From contig CAJOFW010000150.1 of the NCBI GenBank assembly GCA_905234005.1, positions 1 through 6,205 on the forward strand: a stretch of 6,205 nt of DNA, in the 5' to 3' direction. This stretch comes from an uncultured Oscillospiraceae bacterium (GTDB lineage Bacteria > Bacillota > Clostridia > Oscillospirales > Oscillospiraceae). The position numbers were made by a program, and so were the translations under genes. The notes under the pieces are model-generated. The model was not told the DNA's origin, did no database searches, and worked only from the letters and a program-made list of their open reading frames with translations. Positions 6,136 to 6,205 of this stretch are shown here, in pieces (position 1 is the stretch's first letter; each line of letters starts with the position of its first letter).

Positions 6136-6142
6136 GCCTGTC

Positions 6143-6205
6143 TTATGATCTGCCAATAACCTTGTTTTGACTATATCCTCCTTTGGATTCACAACTGGTT
6201 ACCGA
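6143..6205 (-). CDS. Possible C-terminal end of an upstream gene
   Basis: One minus-strand frame is open from the window edge to a TAA at 6143-6145, reading SVTSCESKGGYSQNKVIGRS. The other two frames stop early. The TAA lies 7 nt before the terminator stem, the usual distance for the end of a gene. A 20-codon open frame has a sizeable chance of occurring at random, the base composition is less GC-rich than the other genes, and I do not recognise the family. Confidence 0.3.
   Translation of the reverse strand, partial: SVTSCESKGGYSQNKVIGRS

Noticed and set aside
4652..6148. A 498-codon plus-strand frame opposite ychF and the DUF1624 gene
   Set aside because: It mirrors ychF, is rich in Asp, Val, Arg and Ala, and runs through the ychF promoter and terminator; there is no ribosome-binding site or domain.
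6170..6190. CCTCCTTT on the plus strand, resembling the 3' end of 16S rRNA
   Set aside because: The sequence before it does not match the conserved 16S 3' region; on the minus strand it is only AAAGGAGG inside an open frame with no ATG or GTG at a suitable distance.

Overview
The window is a GC-rich stretch (roughly 60-65% GC by eye) in which every convincing gene lies on the minus strand and the genes are packed head to tail. Read in the direction of transcription, from high to low coordinates, it holds: the possible last codons of an unseen gene, a rho-independent terminator, a consensus-like promoter, ychF (ribosome-binding ATPase), a small membrane protein of the DUF1624/heparan-alpha-glucosaminide N-acetyltransferase-like family, a second promoter region with a tandem repeat and a dyad, dxs (first step of the MEP isoprenoid pathway), tlyA (S4-domain rRNA methyltransferase family, frameshifted here), nadK (NAD kinase), argR (arginine repressor) and the first 40 codons of recN (DNA repair ATPase), which runs off the left edge.

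The order dxs-tlyA-nadK-argR-recN is the conserved Firmicutes block that in Bacillus subtilis reads dxs-yqxC-ahrC-recN and leads on to spoIVB-spo0A. The extra NAD kinase between tlyA and argR, the HQCYTHK form of the DXS motif and the high GC suggest a GC-rich member of the Clostridia, perhaps a gut Oscillospirales-type organism or relative. This placement is inference. The usual upstream partners of dxs (xseA, xseB, ispA) are absent; ychF and the membrane protein are there instead.

The layout suggests two transcription units. Unit 1 starts at a TATAAT promoter near 6033-6061 and carries ychF and the overlapping DUF1624 gene. Unit 2 starts at an extended -10 promoter at 4090-4118 and carries dxs-tlyA-nadK-argR-recN. 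Its junctions are a 20-nt overlap, a 19-nt gap, a 4-nt ATGA overlap and a 5-nt gap, so it is very probably one operon with coupled translation.

There is no clear sign of a new multi-gene system, phage, transposon, CRISPR array or tRNA/rRNA gene. The points worth a second look are the control region of dxs (predicted transcription start on the first base of an ATG, a near-perfect dyad over the -35 box, and a three-copy 12-bp repeat just upstream) and the frameshift that separates the S4 domain of tlyA from its methyltransferase domain.
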